DNA of 58,405 nucleotides, from NCBI GenBank assembly GCA_017883135.1, contig JADGOE010000013.1, forward strand, positions 1 to 58,405. The letters run 5' to 3'. The notes below the pieces were generated by a model. It did no database searches. It was not told where the DNA came from and was given only the letters and a program-made list of their open reading frames with translations. Below are positions 1 to 8,698 of this stretch, in pieces. Position 1 is the stretch's first letter. Every line of letters starts with the position of its first letter. The translations under genes were made by a program, and so were the position numbers. The stretch comes from Acidimicrobiales bacterium. GTDB taxonomy: Bacteria; Actinomycetota; Acidimicrobiia; Acidimicrobiales; RAAP-2.

Positions 1-74
1 TCTGCACCGGTCTGCACCGGTCTGCCCCGGGCCAGCGCCGGGCCAGCGCCGGGCCTGTGTCGGGCTTGTGTCGG
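1..74. repeat. Short tandem repeats at the window edge
   Basis: The window opens with back-to-back short repeats. Two copies of TCTGCACCGG (1-10, 11-20) and a variant TCTGCCCCGG (21-30) are followed by 11-base units: GCCAGCGCCGG twice (31-41, 42-52), GCCTGTGTCGG (53-63) and GCTTGTGTCGG (64-74). No coding frame accounts for them. They lie upstream of the first gene's promoter and may continue outside the window. Confidence 0.7.
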
Positions 75-144
75 GCCTTCGCCTGGCCTTCCGCCCGAGC
101 CGGGTTTGTTCGGCACGGTCATGGGGAGGCCGTGATGCCCTGGC

Positions 145-150
145 TATAGT
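145..150 (+). promoter_or_regulatory. -10 box TATAGT, leaderless-type
   Basis: TATAGT ends six bases before the GTG at 157, so transcription should begin at or next to the start codon. No convincing -35 or ribosome-binding site is visible. This also supports the chosen start of the first gene. Confidence 0.5.
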
Positions 151-156
151 CACCGT

Positions 157-1287
157 GTGCCACCCGCGTCGCCCTCCACCCCCCCGGTGGCTCCCACCAA
201 GCCGAACCCGCCAGTCGCCACCGTCGATCTCGAGCCGGTCGATCGTGCCCGGTATCTGGACGAAGTGATGGCCGAGATCGACGCCGAGGTGAGGCGGAGG
301 CGGGCATCCGGCGATCTCCCTGCAGGGCTCGAGCGCGAGCTCGACGAGTTGTTCCTCGAGTTCTCGCCGGTGGGACTCCACGGCAAGGCACGGCTGCGCG
401 AGACGCTGGCCCTGGTGGACGGGTCCGCCTATGTGGACACGGCCGTGCCGGTCGCTTCTGAAAAGGCAGTGGGAAGTTACGTCAAGCGCCTGATCCGCAA
501 GGCCATGGGCTGGTACATCGGGTTCATCGTCCACCAGATCGTGAAGTTCGCCTGGGCGGTGTCCCGCATGTTCCACGTGGTCGTCGACCACGTGGAGGAC
601 CTCGAGGCCGCAGTCGAGTCCCAACGCACTCCCGAGCTGCCGGCCAGCGCGGTGCCGGCGCCCAGCCCGGGCCCGACCTGGTGGGCCGGCGCGGCAGTCG
701 ACGCTCTGTCCGGGGTCAAGGGCCGGGTGCTCCACGCCGAGTGCGGCGATGGGACCCTGCTCGACGCGCTGATCGCCGGCGGGGTCGATGCCTACGGGGT
801 GGACCCGACCGAGTCGGCCATCGGGCCGGCCATCGACCGAGGGCTGGACGTGCGGGCCGAATCGGTGCTCGGACACCTCGAGGTAGTCGCCGACGAGGCC
901 CTCTCCGGCATGGTGCTCTGCGGGTCGATCCAGTGGCTCCATCCCAACGAGCGCGACCGGCTGGTCCGGCTGGCCACCTCCCGGCTGGCCCTCGACGGTG
1001 CGCTGGTCCTCCATTCGGCGACACCGGAGTCGTGGACGGGCGGTTCCACCAACCTGGTCAGCGATCTTGCCCCGGGTCGCCCCCTGCATGCGGAGACCTG
1101 GAGCCACCTGCTGGCGGAGCGCGGGTTGCGCACCACGACCCTCGTGTTCGGAGGCGAGGATCGCCGGCTCGATCGGGTGGGCGGGTCGAACGCCGATGCC
1201 GATGCCATCAACGCGGCCATCGATGTCGTCAACACGCTATTGTTGGGACCGGGTGAGTACCTTCTGGTCGCAGTTCGGGAGCGGTGA
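157..1287 (+). CDS. Methyltransferase-like protein of the polysaccharide cluster
   Basis: 376 residues from a GTG placed six bases after a TATAGT box. The N-terminal half (about 1-165) is charged, with a helical stretch near 105-130 and a possible coiled coil around 140-155. From about 185 a Rossmann-like class I methyltransferase fold is suggested by the sequence HAECGDGTLL, an acidic end of beta-2 (GVDPTE), and a GRPLHAETW segment late in the domain. The usual glycine-rich motif I is degenerate. The same GRPLH-ETW segment occurs in the protein at 3627-4607, so the two are probably paralogues. Its stop overlaps the next glycosyltransferase start by four bases, so it belongs to the glycan operon. 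Methylating a sugar or capping a chain is plausible but not shown; it could be catalytically dead. Confidence 0.7.
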   Translation: MPPASPSTPPVAPTKPNPPVATVDLEPVDRARYLDEVMAEIDAEVRRRRASGDLPAGLERELDELFLEFSPVGLHGKARLRETLALVDGSAYVDTAVPVASEKAVGSYVKRLIRKAMGWYIGFIVHQIVKFAWAVSRMFHVVVDHVEDLEAAVESQRTPELPASAVPAPSPGPTWWAGAAVDALSGVKGRVLHAECGDGTLLDALIAGGVDAYGVDPTESAIGPAIDRGLDVRAESVLGHLEVVADEALSGMVLCGSIQWLHPNERDRLVRLATSRLALDGALVLHSATPESWTGGSTNLVSDLAPGRPLHAETWSHLLAERGLRTTTLVFGGEDRRLDRVGGSNADADAINAAIDVVNTLLLGPGEYLLVAVRER

Positions 1288-2378
1288 CCGCCGTCCACCA
1301 GTTCGTTCCGGCGCTGCTGCCCAGGGACGCGACGGGCGATCACACCCTGGCTCTGCGCGACGCCTTCCGGGGTGCAGGATGGGAGTCCGACATCTATGTC
1401 GAGGCGGCCCACGACGAGCTGATGGACCAGGCGTCCTACTTCGAGCGTTACCCCGGACGGGCCGAGCCGGGCGACATCCTGCTCTACCAGATGGGCACGG
1501 CATCACCGGTGGCGGAGTTTCTGATGGGTAGGTCCGAACCGCTGGTGCTCGACTACCACAACGTCACGCCCGCTTCGTTCTACGAGGGCTGGGAGGACCA
1601 CACCAGCGAGAAGGTGGCGCTGGCCCGGAGCCAGGTCACAGCACTGGCGCCCCTGGCCGTGCTGGGTATCGCCGACTCGGCGTTCAACGCTGCCGAGCTC
1701 CGGCGCCTGGGGTGCCCGGCCACCGCTGTGGTGCCCATCTTGGTCGGGACGGACGAGTGGGTCGCCGATGTCGACGAGCACGAGCTCGACCGCCTGTCGG
1801 CCGATCACGGGACGGCCACGGTGCTCCTCTTCGTGGGTCGGATCTCTCCCAACAAGGCCCAACACCGTCTGGTGGAGGCACTGTGGCTCTACCGTCGCTG
1901 GTACGACCCGAACGCCCGGCTCCACCTGGTCGGGTCGGCGGTCACTGCCTCCTATGCAGAGGCCGTCTTCGGGTTCGCGGCCGAGCTGGGGCTGCAAGGA
2001 GCGGTGCGCCACGGCGAGCACCTCACACCGGCGCAGCTGGCAGCGTGGTACGCCGATGCCGACGTCTTCGTTTGTCTGTCCGAGCACGAGGGATTCTGCA
2101 TCCCCCTGCTCGAAGCCATGCAGTCCGACCTCCCCGTGGTTGCCTACGCCGCGGGTGCGGTGCCCGAGACCTTGGGCGACGCGGGGGTGCTGCTCGACTC
2201 CGATCGACCGAGCATGGTGGCTTCAGCGGTCGCCCGCGTGCGGAACGACCCGGTACTGGCCGGCACCCTGATGGCCGCCGGACGCCGGCGGGTGGGCCAG
2301 TTCGCAGCGGCAGCCACCCGGGCCCGGTTCGTCGAGGTGCTGGGCGCCCTCGCCGCCGCACAAGGCGTGGACCGATGA
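1284..2378 (+). CDS. GT4-family glycosyltransferase (type A of this cluster)
   Basis: 364 residues, GT-B fold, CAZy GT4-like. The N-terminal domain opens with HQFVPALLPRDATGDH and carries a DYHNVTPASF segment. The C-terminal nucleotide-sugar domain begins at LLFVGRISPNKAQH, continues with ARLHLVGS, and has the E-x7-E donor-binding motif in EHEGFCIPLLEAM. Type-A paralogues lie at 4604-5713 and 8695-9783 and share the HQFVP/IDQVIP-like opening, the D/NYHN-S-ITP segment and the HEGF-VPL-EAM motif. The GTG start overlaps the upstream stop (GTGA) and the stop overlaps the next ATG (ATGA), so translation is coupled along the operon. It presumably adds a sugar in the cytoplasm to a lipid-linked glycan exported by the Wzm/Wzt pair. 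Donor and acceptor cannot be told. Confidence 0.88.
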   Translation: MTAVHQFVPALLPRDATGDHTLALRDAFRGAGWESDIYVEAAHDELMDQASYFERYPGRAEPGDILLYQMGTASPVAEFLMGRSEPLVLDYHNVTPASFYEGWEDHTSEKVALARSQVTALAPLAVLGIADSAFNAAELRRLGCPATAVVPILVGTDEWVADVDEHELDRLSADHGTATVLLFVGRISPNKAQHRLVEALWLYRRWYDPNARLHLVGSAVTASYAEAVFGFAAELGLQGAVRHGEHLTPAQLAAWYADADVFVCLSEHEGFCIPLLEAMQSDLPVVAYAAGAVPETLGDAGVLLDSDRPSMVASAVARVRNDPVLAGTLMAAGRRRVGQFAAAATRARFVEVLGALAAAQGVDR

Positions 2379-3622
2379 AGCTTGCCTTCGTGACACCGCG
2401 GTACGGGACCGAGGTGATCGGCGGAGCCGAGACCGCGGCCCGAATGGTGGCGGAGCGGTTGTGCCTCCGCCCCGATTGGGAGGTCGAGGTCCTGACCAGC
2501 TGTGCACTCGACCATCTGACCTGGGAGAACACGGAGCAGGCCGGCACGTCGGTGCTCAACGGGGTCACCGTTCACCGGTTCCCGACCGCCGGTCGACGCC
2601 TGCTCGACTACTTCGAGCTCGACGCCAGGCTCCGGGTGTCGCCGACGACCGCCACGTTGGCCGAGTCCCGCAGGTGGGTGGCCCTCAACGGACCGATGTG
2701 CCCGGGACTGGTCGACGCGGTGGCGAGCACCGATGCCGACGCCCTGGCCTGCTACCCCTACCTGTTCGCCACCACGGTGGATGCCATCGCCGTGTCCAAG
2801 GTCCCCACCGTGCTCCACCCCGCGGCCCACGACGAACCGGCCATCTACCTGTCGGCGTTCCGGCGGAGCTTCCGCGACATCGACGGGTTCGTCTACCACA
2901 CCCGGGCGGAGCGCGACCTGATGGAGGACGTCTTCGGGATCGGGGCCCGACCCCAGATCGTGCTCGGCCTTGGGGTCAACGACCCGGCAGGAACGGGACG
3001 GAAGGGAGGGGACGTCCTCGGCATCGGAGCGCGACCCTACCTCTGCTACCTCGGCCGGGTCGACGAGCACAAGGGGTGCGGGATGCTCGCCGGGTACTTC
3101 GGGCAGTACAAGGACCGCCACCCCGGTGATCTCGCCCTGGCCTTCGTCGGACCGGTCTCCGACAAGGCTCCCGATCACCCGGACATCGTGGTCACCGGCA
3201 CGGTGTCCGAGGCGGACAAGTGGGACATCTTGGCCGGCGCCCAGGTGATGGTCACCCCTTCGGCCTACGAATCGTTCTCGCTGGTGCTGTTGGAGGCGTG
3301 GACGCTGGGCGTACCGGTGATGGTCAACGCGTCGTGTGCTGCGACGATGGAGCACTGCCGACGATCAGGGGGAGGGCTGTGGTTCGACTCGTACCGGTCG
3401 TTCGAAGTGGCTGTCGATCGGCTGACGGCCGATGCGGGTCTCCGGTCCGCGCTCGGCCGTGCCGGCAACCGGTATACCGACCGGTACTACCGATGGCCGT
3501 CGATCATCGATCGGTACTCGGACTTCCTCGAAGGCGTGATCGACCGGGGCCACCGCAGCCCGATCAGTTACCCAAGGCTCGAGTTGCAGGCAGGCGGAGT
3601 CGAGTATGTCCGGAAGGGATGA
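2375..3622 (+). CDS. GT4-family glycosyltransferase (type B of this cluster)
   Basis: 415 residues. The start is the ATG of an ATGA overlap with the previous gene. It begins KLAFVTPRYGTEVIGGAE, whose GGAE is the glycine loop typical of the GT4 N-terminal domain. The C-terminal half has YLCYLGRVDEHKG and the donor-site stretch SAYESFSLVLLEAW. A conserved NASCAATMEHCRRSGGGL block near the C-terminus is shared almost word for word with the protein at 9815-11050, so these are type-B paralogues. In both places a type-B enzyme directly follows a type-A one, which suggests they act one after the other on the same chain. Substrate unknown. Confidence 0.87.
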   Translation: MKLAFVTPRYGTEVIGGAETAARMVAERLCLRPDWEVEVLTSCALDHLTWENTEQAGTSVLNGVTVHRFPTAGRRLLDYFELDARLRVSPTTATLAESRRWVALNGPMCPGLVDAVASTDADALACYPYLFATTVDAIAVSKVPTVLHPAAHDEPAIYLSAFRRSFRDIDGFVYHTRAERDLMEDVFGIGARPQIVLGLGVNDPAGTGRKGGDVLGIGARPYLCYLGRVDEHKGCGMLAGYFGQYKDRHPGDLALAFVGPVSDKAPDHPDIVVTGTVSEADKWDILAGAQVMVTPSAYESFSLVLLEAWTLGVPVMVNASCAATMEHCRRSGGGLWFDSYRSFEVAVDRLTADAGLRSALGRAGNRYTDRYYRWPSIIDRYSDFLEGVIDRGHRSPISYPRLELQAGGVEYVRKG

Positions 3623-3626
3623 GCGG

Positions 3627-4607
3627 GTGACCGACGACGACGAGGCTCCGAGGTCCGACGAGGAAGAGCTGCTGGCGGCATTCGACCGGTTGCGACCCCA
3701 AGGCAGCCTGCGGTGGGGCTTCGACGATGCCATGCGCCGGGTCGCCAATACGGATGGTCGGGCGGCCGCGAGTGCGGCCGTGTGGAAGGGCCTCCCCGAC
3801 GACTTGTGGGAGCGCGGGAGGTCGGCCCGCATCGGCCAGCGGTTCGTGGGCGACGTGGCCGGAGTCCTCGCCGACCTGCTGGCCGCCGACGCACGGCGGG
3901 CGGCCGACGCCGCGGTGGCGGCGGTCAACGCTGCCAACTGGGATGCACTTCGCTACCTGGCGGCCAGGGTGGAGCTGCTCGAGGCCCGTGTCGATCCGGC
4001 GGGGCTCGAGGTCGCCGAGCTCTCGGTGCCGGCGCCGGAATTGGGCGAGTGGGTGGACATCGTCGGGGAGTGGTTGGGCCCGACCGACCCGCAGTCGACG
4101 ATCGTGGTGGGCGAGTTGGGCGATGGAGCACTGGTGAACACCCTTCGGGGAGACGGGCGCGGGGTGCGCGGCGTGGACCCACGGGGAGCGTCGATATGGG
4201 AGGCCTATGCCGCGGACGGTATCGAAGGACGGTCTGACGACGCTCAGCTCGGCCCCGACTTGGTGTTCGGCGAGGTCGCCGATCATCTGGCTGCGCTCGA
4301 CGACGGCTGTGTCCGAGGTGTCGTGCTGTCGGGGTGCGTGGACCGTGTCGATCTGGCAGGGAAGGTGGGGCTGGTCCACCAGGCCCTCCGGGTGACCGAG
4401 GCAGGTGGGACCGTCGTCCTGTTGGTCACCGACCAGTCGGCGTGGGACCGATCCCTTCCCCTGCCGGCACGAGACCTCCTGGCGGGTCGACCGCTGCACC
4501 CCGAGACGTGGTGCCTGCTGCTCCGGCGGGCGGGCGTGGTCGATCCGGTGTGGCACCGGCCGGTGCACGGCACGGTCCATGCGGTGGTCGCAAGGTTGGG
4601 ACGATGA
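3627..4607 (+). CDS. Second methyltransferase-like protein of the cluster
   Basis: About 326 residues from GTG 3627, chosen because GGAAGGG lies eight bases upstream. An in-frame ATG at 3606 would add seven residues and overlap the previous gene by 17 bases. The N-terminal third is acidic and alpha-helical. From about residue 160 a Rossmann-like pattern (VVGELGDGAL, GVDPRGASIW) and the block GRPLHPETWCLLLRRAG resemble the C-terminal domain of the protein at 157-1287. Motif I is again degenerate. It sits between glycosyltransferases and ends in an ATGA overlap with the next one. A role in modifying the exported glycan is inferred from position; activity is uncertain. Confidence 0.65.
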   Translation: MTDDDEAPRSDEEELLAAFDRLRPQGSLRWGFDDAMRRVANTDGRAAASAAVWKGLPDDLWERGRSARIGQRFVGDVAGVLADLLAADARRAADAAVAAVNAANWDALRYLAARVELLEARVDPAGLEVAELSVPAPELGEWVDIVGEWLGPTDPQSTIVVGELGDGALVNTLRGDGRGVRGVDPRGASIWEAYAADGIEGRSDDAQLGPDLVFGEVADHLAALDDGCVRGVVLSGCVDRVDLAGKVGLVHQALRVTEAGGTVVLLVTDQSAWDRSLPLPARDLLAGRPLHPETWCLLLRRAGVVDPVWHRPVHGTVHAVVARLGR

Positions 4608-5713
4608 CGCCCGCGGCGATACAGGGGATCCACCAGTTCGTCCCGATGCTCCACCGACACGACGCAGTGGGGGACCACACCCGGTCGGTGCGCGACCTGC
4701 TGGTGGGAGCCGGGGTGTCTTCGAACATCTACACGGAGATCCCCGATCCGGCCACCAGAGCGGAGACACGCCACTACCTCCACTACGAAACCGAGGCCAA
4801 GGCCGGCGATGTGCTCGTCTACCAGTTCGCCACCGATTCGCCGATGGCCGAGTGGCTCCGGGCACGGCGTGAACCTCTCGTGATCAACTACCACAGCATC
4901 ACGCCGCCGGGGTTCTTCGGCCCGTGGAACGACAGGATCACCCGCTTGCAGGTGGGGGCCCAACTCGAGCTGGGCCGGCTTGCTCCGCGGGCGGCGCTGG
5001 GCATCGCCGTCTCCCATTTCGACGCGGAGGAGCTGCGTCACGCAGGCTGCACGCGGACCGCGGTCATCCCGGTGGTCAATGTTCGAGTGCCTCCCGTCGA
5101 GGCCGATCCGGCGGTCCTCGACGACCTGTCGGAGCGGTGGCGCGGCACCGGCACCGGATGGCTGTCGGTGGGTCGACTGGCGCCCAACAAGGCGCACCAG
5201 GAGACCATCGCCGCGCTCTTCGTCGCGCGGGCCACGGCCGACCCCGGTGCACACCTGACCCTGGTGGGGTCACCGTCGGAACCGGCCTACGCAGCGGCGC
5301 TCGAGCGCTACGCCGCCTCGCTCGGCCTGGCAGACGCCGTCGAGTTCGTGTCGGGTGTCAGCGAGGCCCGACTGGCCGCCCACTATCGGGCCGCCGACGT
5401 CCTGGTCATGCTGTCCGACCACGAGGGATTCGGGGTACCCCTGGTCGAGGCGATGGGGTACGGCCTGCCGATCGTGGCCTTCGATGCCGGCGCGGTGAGC
5501 GAGGTCCTCGATGATGCGGGAGTACTGCTGGAGGTGAAGACCCCCCGCCGTGTTGCCGGGGCGGTGTCTCGCCTGATGGCCGATCCCGGGGAGCGGGAGC
5601 GGTTGGTCGCGGCCGGCCTTGCCCGTTTGCACTCCCTCGACCTCGAAGCAGCCGGAAACCAGCTGGTCGAGGCGGTTCGCGGCGTGTCGGCCTCGGTCGG
5701 TGCCCGTTCGTGA
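4604..5713 (+). CDS. GT4-family glycosyltransferase (type A)
   Basis: 369 residues, starting at the ATG of an ATGA overlap. It is a type-A paralogue of the enzyme at 1284-2378: the N-terminus contains IHQFVPMLHRHDAVGDHT, then NYHSITPPGFF. The nucleotide-sugar domain has WLSVGRLAPNKAHQ, HLTLVGSPSEPAY and the donor-site motif DHEGFGVPLVEAM. It is the last gene of the first operon block. A 64-base gap and a new -10 box precede clpP. No type-B partner follows it, unlike the other two type-A genes. The specificity cannot be read from sequence. Confidence 0.87.
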   Translation: MTPAAIQGIHQFVPMLHRHDAVGDHTRSVRDLLVGAGVSSNIYTEIPDPATRAETRHYLHYETEAKAGDVLVYQFATDSPMAEWLRARREPLVINYHSITPPGFFGPWNDRITRLQVGAQLELGRLAPRAALGIAVSHFDAEELRHAGCTRTAVIPVVNVRVPPVEADPAVLDDLSERWRGTGTGWLSVGRLAPNKAHQETIAALFVARATADPGAHLTLVGSPSEPAYAAALERYAASLGLADAVEFVSGVSEARLAAHYRAADVLVMLSDHEGFGVPLVEAMGYGLPIVAFDAGAVSEVLDDAGVLLEVKTPRRVAGAVSRLMADPGERERLVAAGLARLHSLDLEAAGNQLVEAVRGVSASVGARS

Positions 5714-5763
5714 ACAGGGGTATCCAACCGCCGGGCCTGCGTCCGGCAGGAGGTCCGAGCAAG

Positions 5764-5769
5764 TAGGCT
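5764..5769 (+). promoter_or_regulatory. -10 box TAGGCT before clpP
   Basis: TAGGCT lies eight bases before the clpP ATG at 5778, where no ribosome-binding site is visible, so a leaderless transcript is likely. This gives clpP, and perhaps the ABC exporter behind it, a promoter separate from the upstream glycosyltransferases. Confidence 0.45.
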
Positions 5770-5777
5770 CTGGCCTC

Positions 5778-6443
5778 ATGGACGACACCCGTCATTCGAA
5801 TTTGCACGCCCCGATCACCGCCCTCGCCGACCAGAACGTGGAGATGAAGTCAGGAACCGAGGTCGGACCGGGGTCCGACATCTTCCAGCGCCTGCTGAAG
5901 GAGCGGATCGTCTTCATCGGCTCGGCCATCGACCAGAACACTGCCAACCTGGTCTGCTCCCAGCTGATCCTGCTCGAGGCCGAAAACCAGGAGCGGGACA
6001 TTTCGGTGTACATCAACTCGCCCGGTGGCTCGGTGACCGACGGCCTGGCAATCTACGACACCATGCAGTACGTGCGGTGCGACGTACGCACCATCTGCGT
6101 GGGCCTGGCCGCCTCGATGGGCCAGTTCCTGCTGTGCGCAGGCACCCCGGGGAAGCGGTTCGCCCTGCCCCACAGCCGGATCCTGATGCACCAGCCGTCC
6201 GGCCAGATGCAGGGCCAGGCGTCCGACATCGCGATCCAGGCCGAGCAGATCATCTACCTGAAGCGGATGATGGCCGAGCGGATCGCCTTCCACACCGGGC
6301 AGCCGGTGGAGCGGATCGAGGCCGACTCCGACCGTGACCGCTGGTTCACCGCCGAGGAGGCACGCGAGTACGGCTTCATCGACGAGGTCATCCAGAAGGA
6401 CGCGATGGAGGTCCCGACCGCCGGCGCGGGGGCTGCTAGCTAG
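5778..6443 (+). CDS. clpP: ATP-dependent Clp protease proteolytic subunit ClpP
   Basis: 221 residues, normal length for the serine peptidase subunit that forms tetradecameric barrels with ClpX or ClpC caps in the cytoplasm. The nucleophile is Ser113 in GLAASMGQ and the catalytic His138 is in SRILMHQPSG. INSPGGSV and the handle region after QAEQIIYLK are present, as is the C-terminal ARVY/AREYGFIDEVI-type block. The first 30 residues are an extension or propeptide. Unusually, the gene is embedded in a polysaccharide operon: its TAG shares its last base with the GTG of the wzm-like permease. It may be a specialised paralogue, since actinobacteria usually carry a clpP1-clpP2 pair next to clpX; whether another copy exists cannot be seen here. 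Confidence 0.95.
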   Translation: MDDTRHSNLHAPITALADQNVEMKSGTEVGPGSDIFQRLLKERIVFIGSAIDQNTANLVCSQLILLEAENQERDISVYINSPGGSVTDGLAIYDTMQYVRCDVRTICVGLAASMGQFLLCAGTPGKRFALPHSRILMHQPSGQMQGQASDIAIQAEQIIYLKRMMAERIAFHTGQPVERIEADSDRDRWFTAEEAREYGFIDEVIQKDAMEVPTAGAGAAS

Positions 6444-7423
6444 TGAACCTAAGCGTCGGGCCCGCACCTGCGGAACCCGAGCACGTCTCGACCATCGGAG
6501 GAAGTACCCGCTTCGTTCCGGGGCAGAGCAACGATCAGATCACCATCGTCAACGGCAAGGTCCAGCTGGGCCAGAGGCTCAAGGACCTCTGGCGCAACCG
6601 TGAGCTGCTGGTCCTGCTGACCCGTACCGAGCTCAAGGTCAAGTACAAGAACTCGGTCCTCGGCTACCTGTGGTCGATGCTCAACCCGGCGCTGGTGTTG
6701 GCCATCTACTACGTGGTCTTCAAGATCATCACCAAGAACGGTCAGCCCAACTTCGCCATCTGGCTGTTCGCCGGGTTGCTGGTGTGGAACCTCTTCAACG
6801 GCGCGGCGATGGGCGCGACCGGTGTGGTGGTGGGCAAAGCCAGCATCGTCAAGAAGGTGGCCTTCCCCCGCGAGCTGCTCGCCCTGTCGGTGGTGGGAGT
6901 CGCCATGGTGATGTTCGCCATCCAGGTGGTGGTGCTGGTCGCCGCCCTGCTCCTCTTCGGGATCACGCCGGACTTCACCTTCGTGACGCTCCTCCCTCTG
7001 GCCCTGGTCACTTTGGTCGTGTTCACCGGGGCGGTGTCGATCTTCCTGTCCGCGGTCAACGTCTATCTGCGCGACACCCAGCACCTGACCGAGGTGCTGT
7101 TGATGGCCTGGTTCTGGGGCACGCCGATCGTCTACTCGTTCGGGCAGATCTCGGGTCAGCTGGCAAAGTACCCGTCGCTGCTCTGGATGAAGTACGTCTA
7201 CCTGTGCAATCCGGTGACGCCGATCGTGATGACTTTCCAACGGGCCATCTACGGCCAGACCCAGTACACCTACATGGGGAACGTGACCCACGTCCTCCCC
7301 AACTGGGGGGTAGGGACCTATGCCGAGCTGGACGGCGTGGTCCTGGCGGTGAGCGTGGTGCTCTTCTTGTTGGCCCTGGTCGTCTTCGGCCGGCTCGAAG
7401 GCAACTTCGCCGAGGAGCTCTGA
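6443..7423 (+). CDS. wzm: ABC-2 type polysaccharide exporter permease (Wzm/TagG-like)
   Basis: 326 residues with a soluble N-terminus of about 65 residues that ends in the family signature LKVKYKNSVLGYLWSMLNP, the amphipathic entry to the first membrane helix. About six hydrophobic segments follow. The cytoplasmic FPRELLAL coupling motif sits between helices 2 and 3, and YLRDTQHLTEVLLM is the re-entrant block typical of O-antigen/teichoic-acid permeases. It pairs with the ATPase that follows three bases later to move an undecaprenyl-linked glycan across the membrane. The GTG start uses the last G of the clpP stop codon, so the two are translated together. Confidence 0.93.
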   Translation: MNLSVGPAPAEPEHVSTIGGSTRFVPGQSNDQITIVNGKVQLGQRLKDLWRNRELLVLLTRTELKVKYKNSVLGYLWSMLNPALVLAIYYVVFKIITKNGQPNFAIWLFAGLLVWNLFNGAAMGATGVVVGKASIVKKVAFPRELLALSVVGVAMVMFAIQVVVLVAALLLFGITPDFTFVTLLPLALVTLVVFTGAVSIFLSAVNVYLRDTQHLTEVLLMAWFWGTPIVYSFGQISGQLAKYPSLLWMKYVYLCNPVTPIVMTFQRAIYGQTQYTYMGNVTHVLPNWGVGTYAELDGVVLAVSVVLFLLALVVFGRLEGNFAEEL

Positions 7424-7426
7424 GTC

Positions 7427-8698
7427 GTGGCCGTCGCGATCGAGGTCACCGACATCTCCAAGCAGTTCCGGCTCTACAGCGAAAAGCACACGTCGCTGAA
7501 GGAGCGGGTGATCCACGGCGGCAAGATGCCGTTCACCCCGTTCTGGGCCCTGCGCGACGTGAACGTCGAGATCAACCAGGGGGAGACCTTCGGGATCCTC
7601 GGGCGCAACGGGTGCGGCAAGTCGACGCTGCTCAAGTGTGTGGCCGGCATCCTCAAACCGACCACCGGGGAGATCCGGGTGCGGGGGAGCCTTGCCGCCA
7701 TGCTCGAGCTCGGGGCCGGGTTCCAACCCGACCTCTCCGGCCGCGACAACATCTACCTCAACGGGTCGCTGCTCGGGCTGTCCCGGGCGGAGATCGAGAA
7801 ACGGTTCGACGACATCGTGGCCTTCGCCGAGCTCGAGGAGTTCATCGACAACCAGGTCAAGTTCTACTCGTCGGGCATGTACGTGCGCCTCGGGTTCGCG
7901 GTGGCGGTCAACGTGGAGCCCGACGTGCTGCTGGTCGACGAGGTGCTGGCCGTGGGCGACGCCGCCTTCCAGCGCAAGTGCATGGACCATGTGAAGAAGT
8001 TCCAGCGCGAGGGCCGCACCATCGTGGTGGTCAGCCACGGCACCGACACCATCCGCCAGAACTGCGAGCGGGTGATGGTGATGAACCACGGTCGGGTGAT
8101 CACCGTCGACGAGCCCGGCGAGGGGATCCGGGTCTACCTGGCCGACCTGCTCGGCGTGGGCACCCTCGAAGGGTCGGAGTCCGGCGGCGTCGAGGGCAAC
8201 GTGTTCGCCATCGGCACGGTGACCGCCGAGCACGGCGGCAACGGTGCACGGACCCACATGTACCCCGGCGAGTCGCTGACCGTCACCGCCGACCTGGACA
8301 GCCTCGCCGCGGTGCCCAGTGCCATGGCCACCATCGCCATCCACGACGACAGGAACGAGCTGGTCTTCGCCTCCGACCCCGACGATCCGGCATGCCAGAT
8401 GGAGATCCCGTTGGGAGGGGGCGTGGTCCGGTTCTTCTTCCCCGAGGTGCCCCTCCTCGACGGCACCTACTCGGTCAGCGTCGGGGTCCGCAGCGCCAAT
8501 CCCGCCGAGACGGCGATCTTCGACTGGAAGGACCAGGTGACCCGGTTCGAAGTGGCCAACCCCGGCCGGGCCACCGGCCGGATCCGCCTCCCCCTGGACG
8601 TCAGCTTCCGCCTGCGGTCCACCGGTCACACCGGGGAGGTGCCGGCGGTGGGTGCGGAGTTCGCGCCTCTGGCCGGCTGGGAAGAGTCCGCTTCGTGA
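7427..8698 (+). CDS. wzt: Polysaccharide exporter ATPase with C-terminal glycan-binding domain (Wzt-like)
   Basis: 423 residues. The N-terminal ABC ATPase (about 1-240) has Walker A GRNGCGKST, an ABC signature of the exporter type (FYSSGMYVRLGFA), Walker B VLLVDEVLAVGD and the H-loop VVSHG. After a linker, about 250-400 is a beta-rich domain like Wzt C-terminal domains, which recognise the glycan end before export (VGVRSANPAETAIFDWKD, TRFEV). This arrangement implies chain-end recognition, which fits the methyltransferase-like proteins at 157 and 3627 that could make a terminal cap. The GTG start follows the permease by three bases and the stop overlaps the next glycosyltransferase start (GTGA). 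Confidence 0.93.
   Translation: MAVAIEVTDISKQFRLYSEKHTSLKERVIHGGKMPFTPFWALRDVNVEINQGETFGILGRNGCGKSTLLKCVAGILKPTTGEIRVRGSLAAMLELGAGFQPDLSGRDNIYLNGSLLGLSRAEIEKRFDDIVAFAELEEFIDNQVKFYSSGMYVRLGFAVAVNVEPDVLLVDEVLAVGDAAFQRKCMDHVKKFQREGRTIVVVSHGTDTIRQNCERVMVMNHGRVITVDEPGEGIRVYLADLLGVGTLEGSESGGVEGNVFAIGTVTAEHGGNGARTHMYPGESLTVTADLDSLAAVPSAMATIAIHDDRNELVFASDPDDPACQMEIPLGGGVVRFFFPEVPLLDGTYSVSVGVRSANPAETAIFDWKDQVTRFEVANPGRATGRIRLPLDVSFRLRSTGHTGEVPAVGAEFAPLAGWEESAS

Noticed and set aside
6449-8629. Open 726-codon frame on the minus strand opposite the Wzm/Wzt genes
   Set aside because: It is the antisense shadow of two clear exporter genes; its sequence is His/Gly/Asp-biased low complexity produced by GC-rich third positions.
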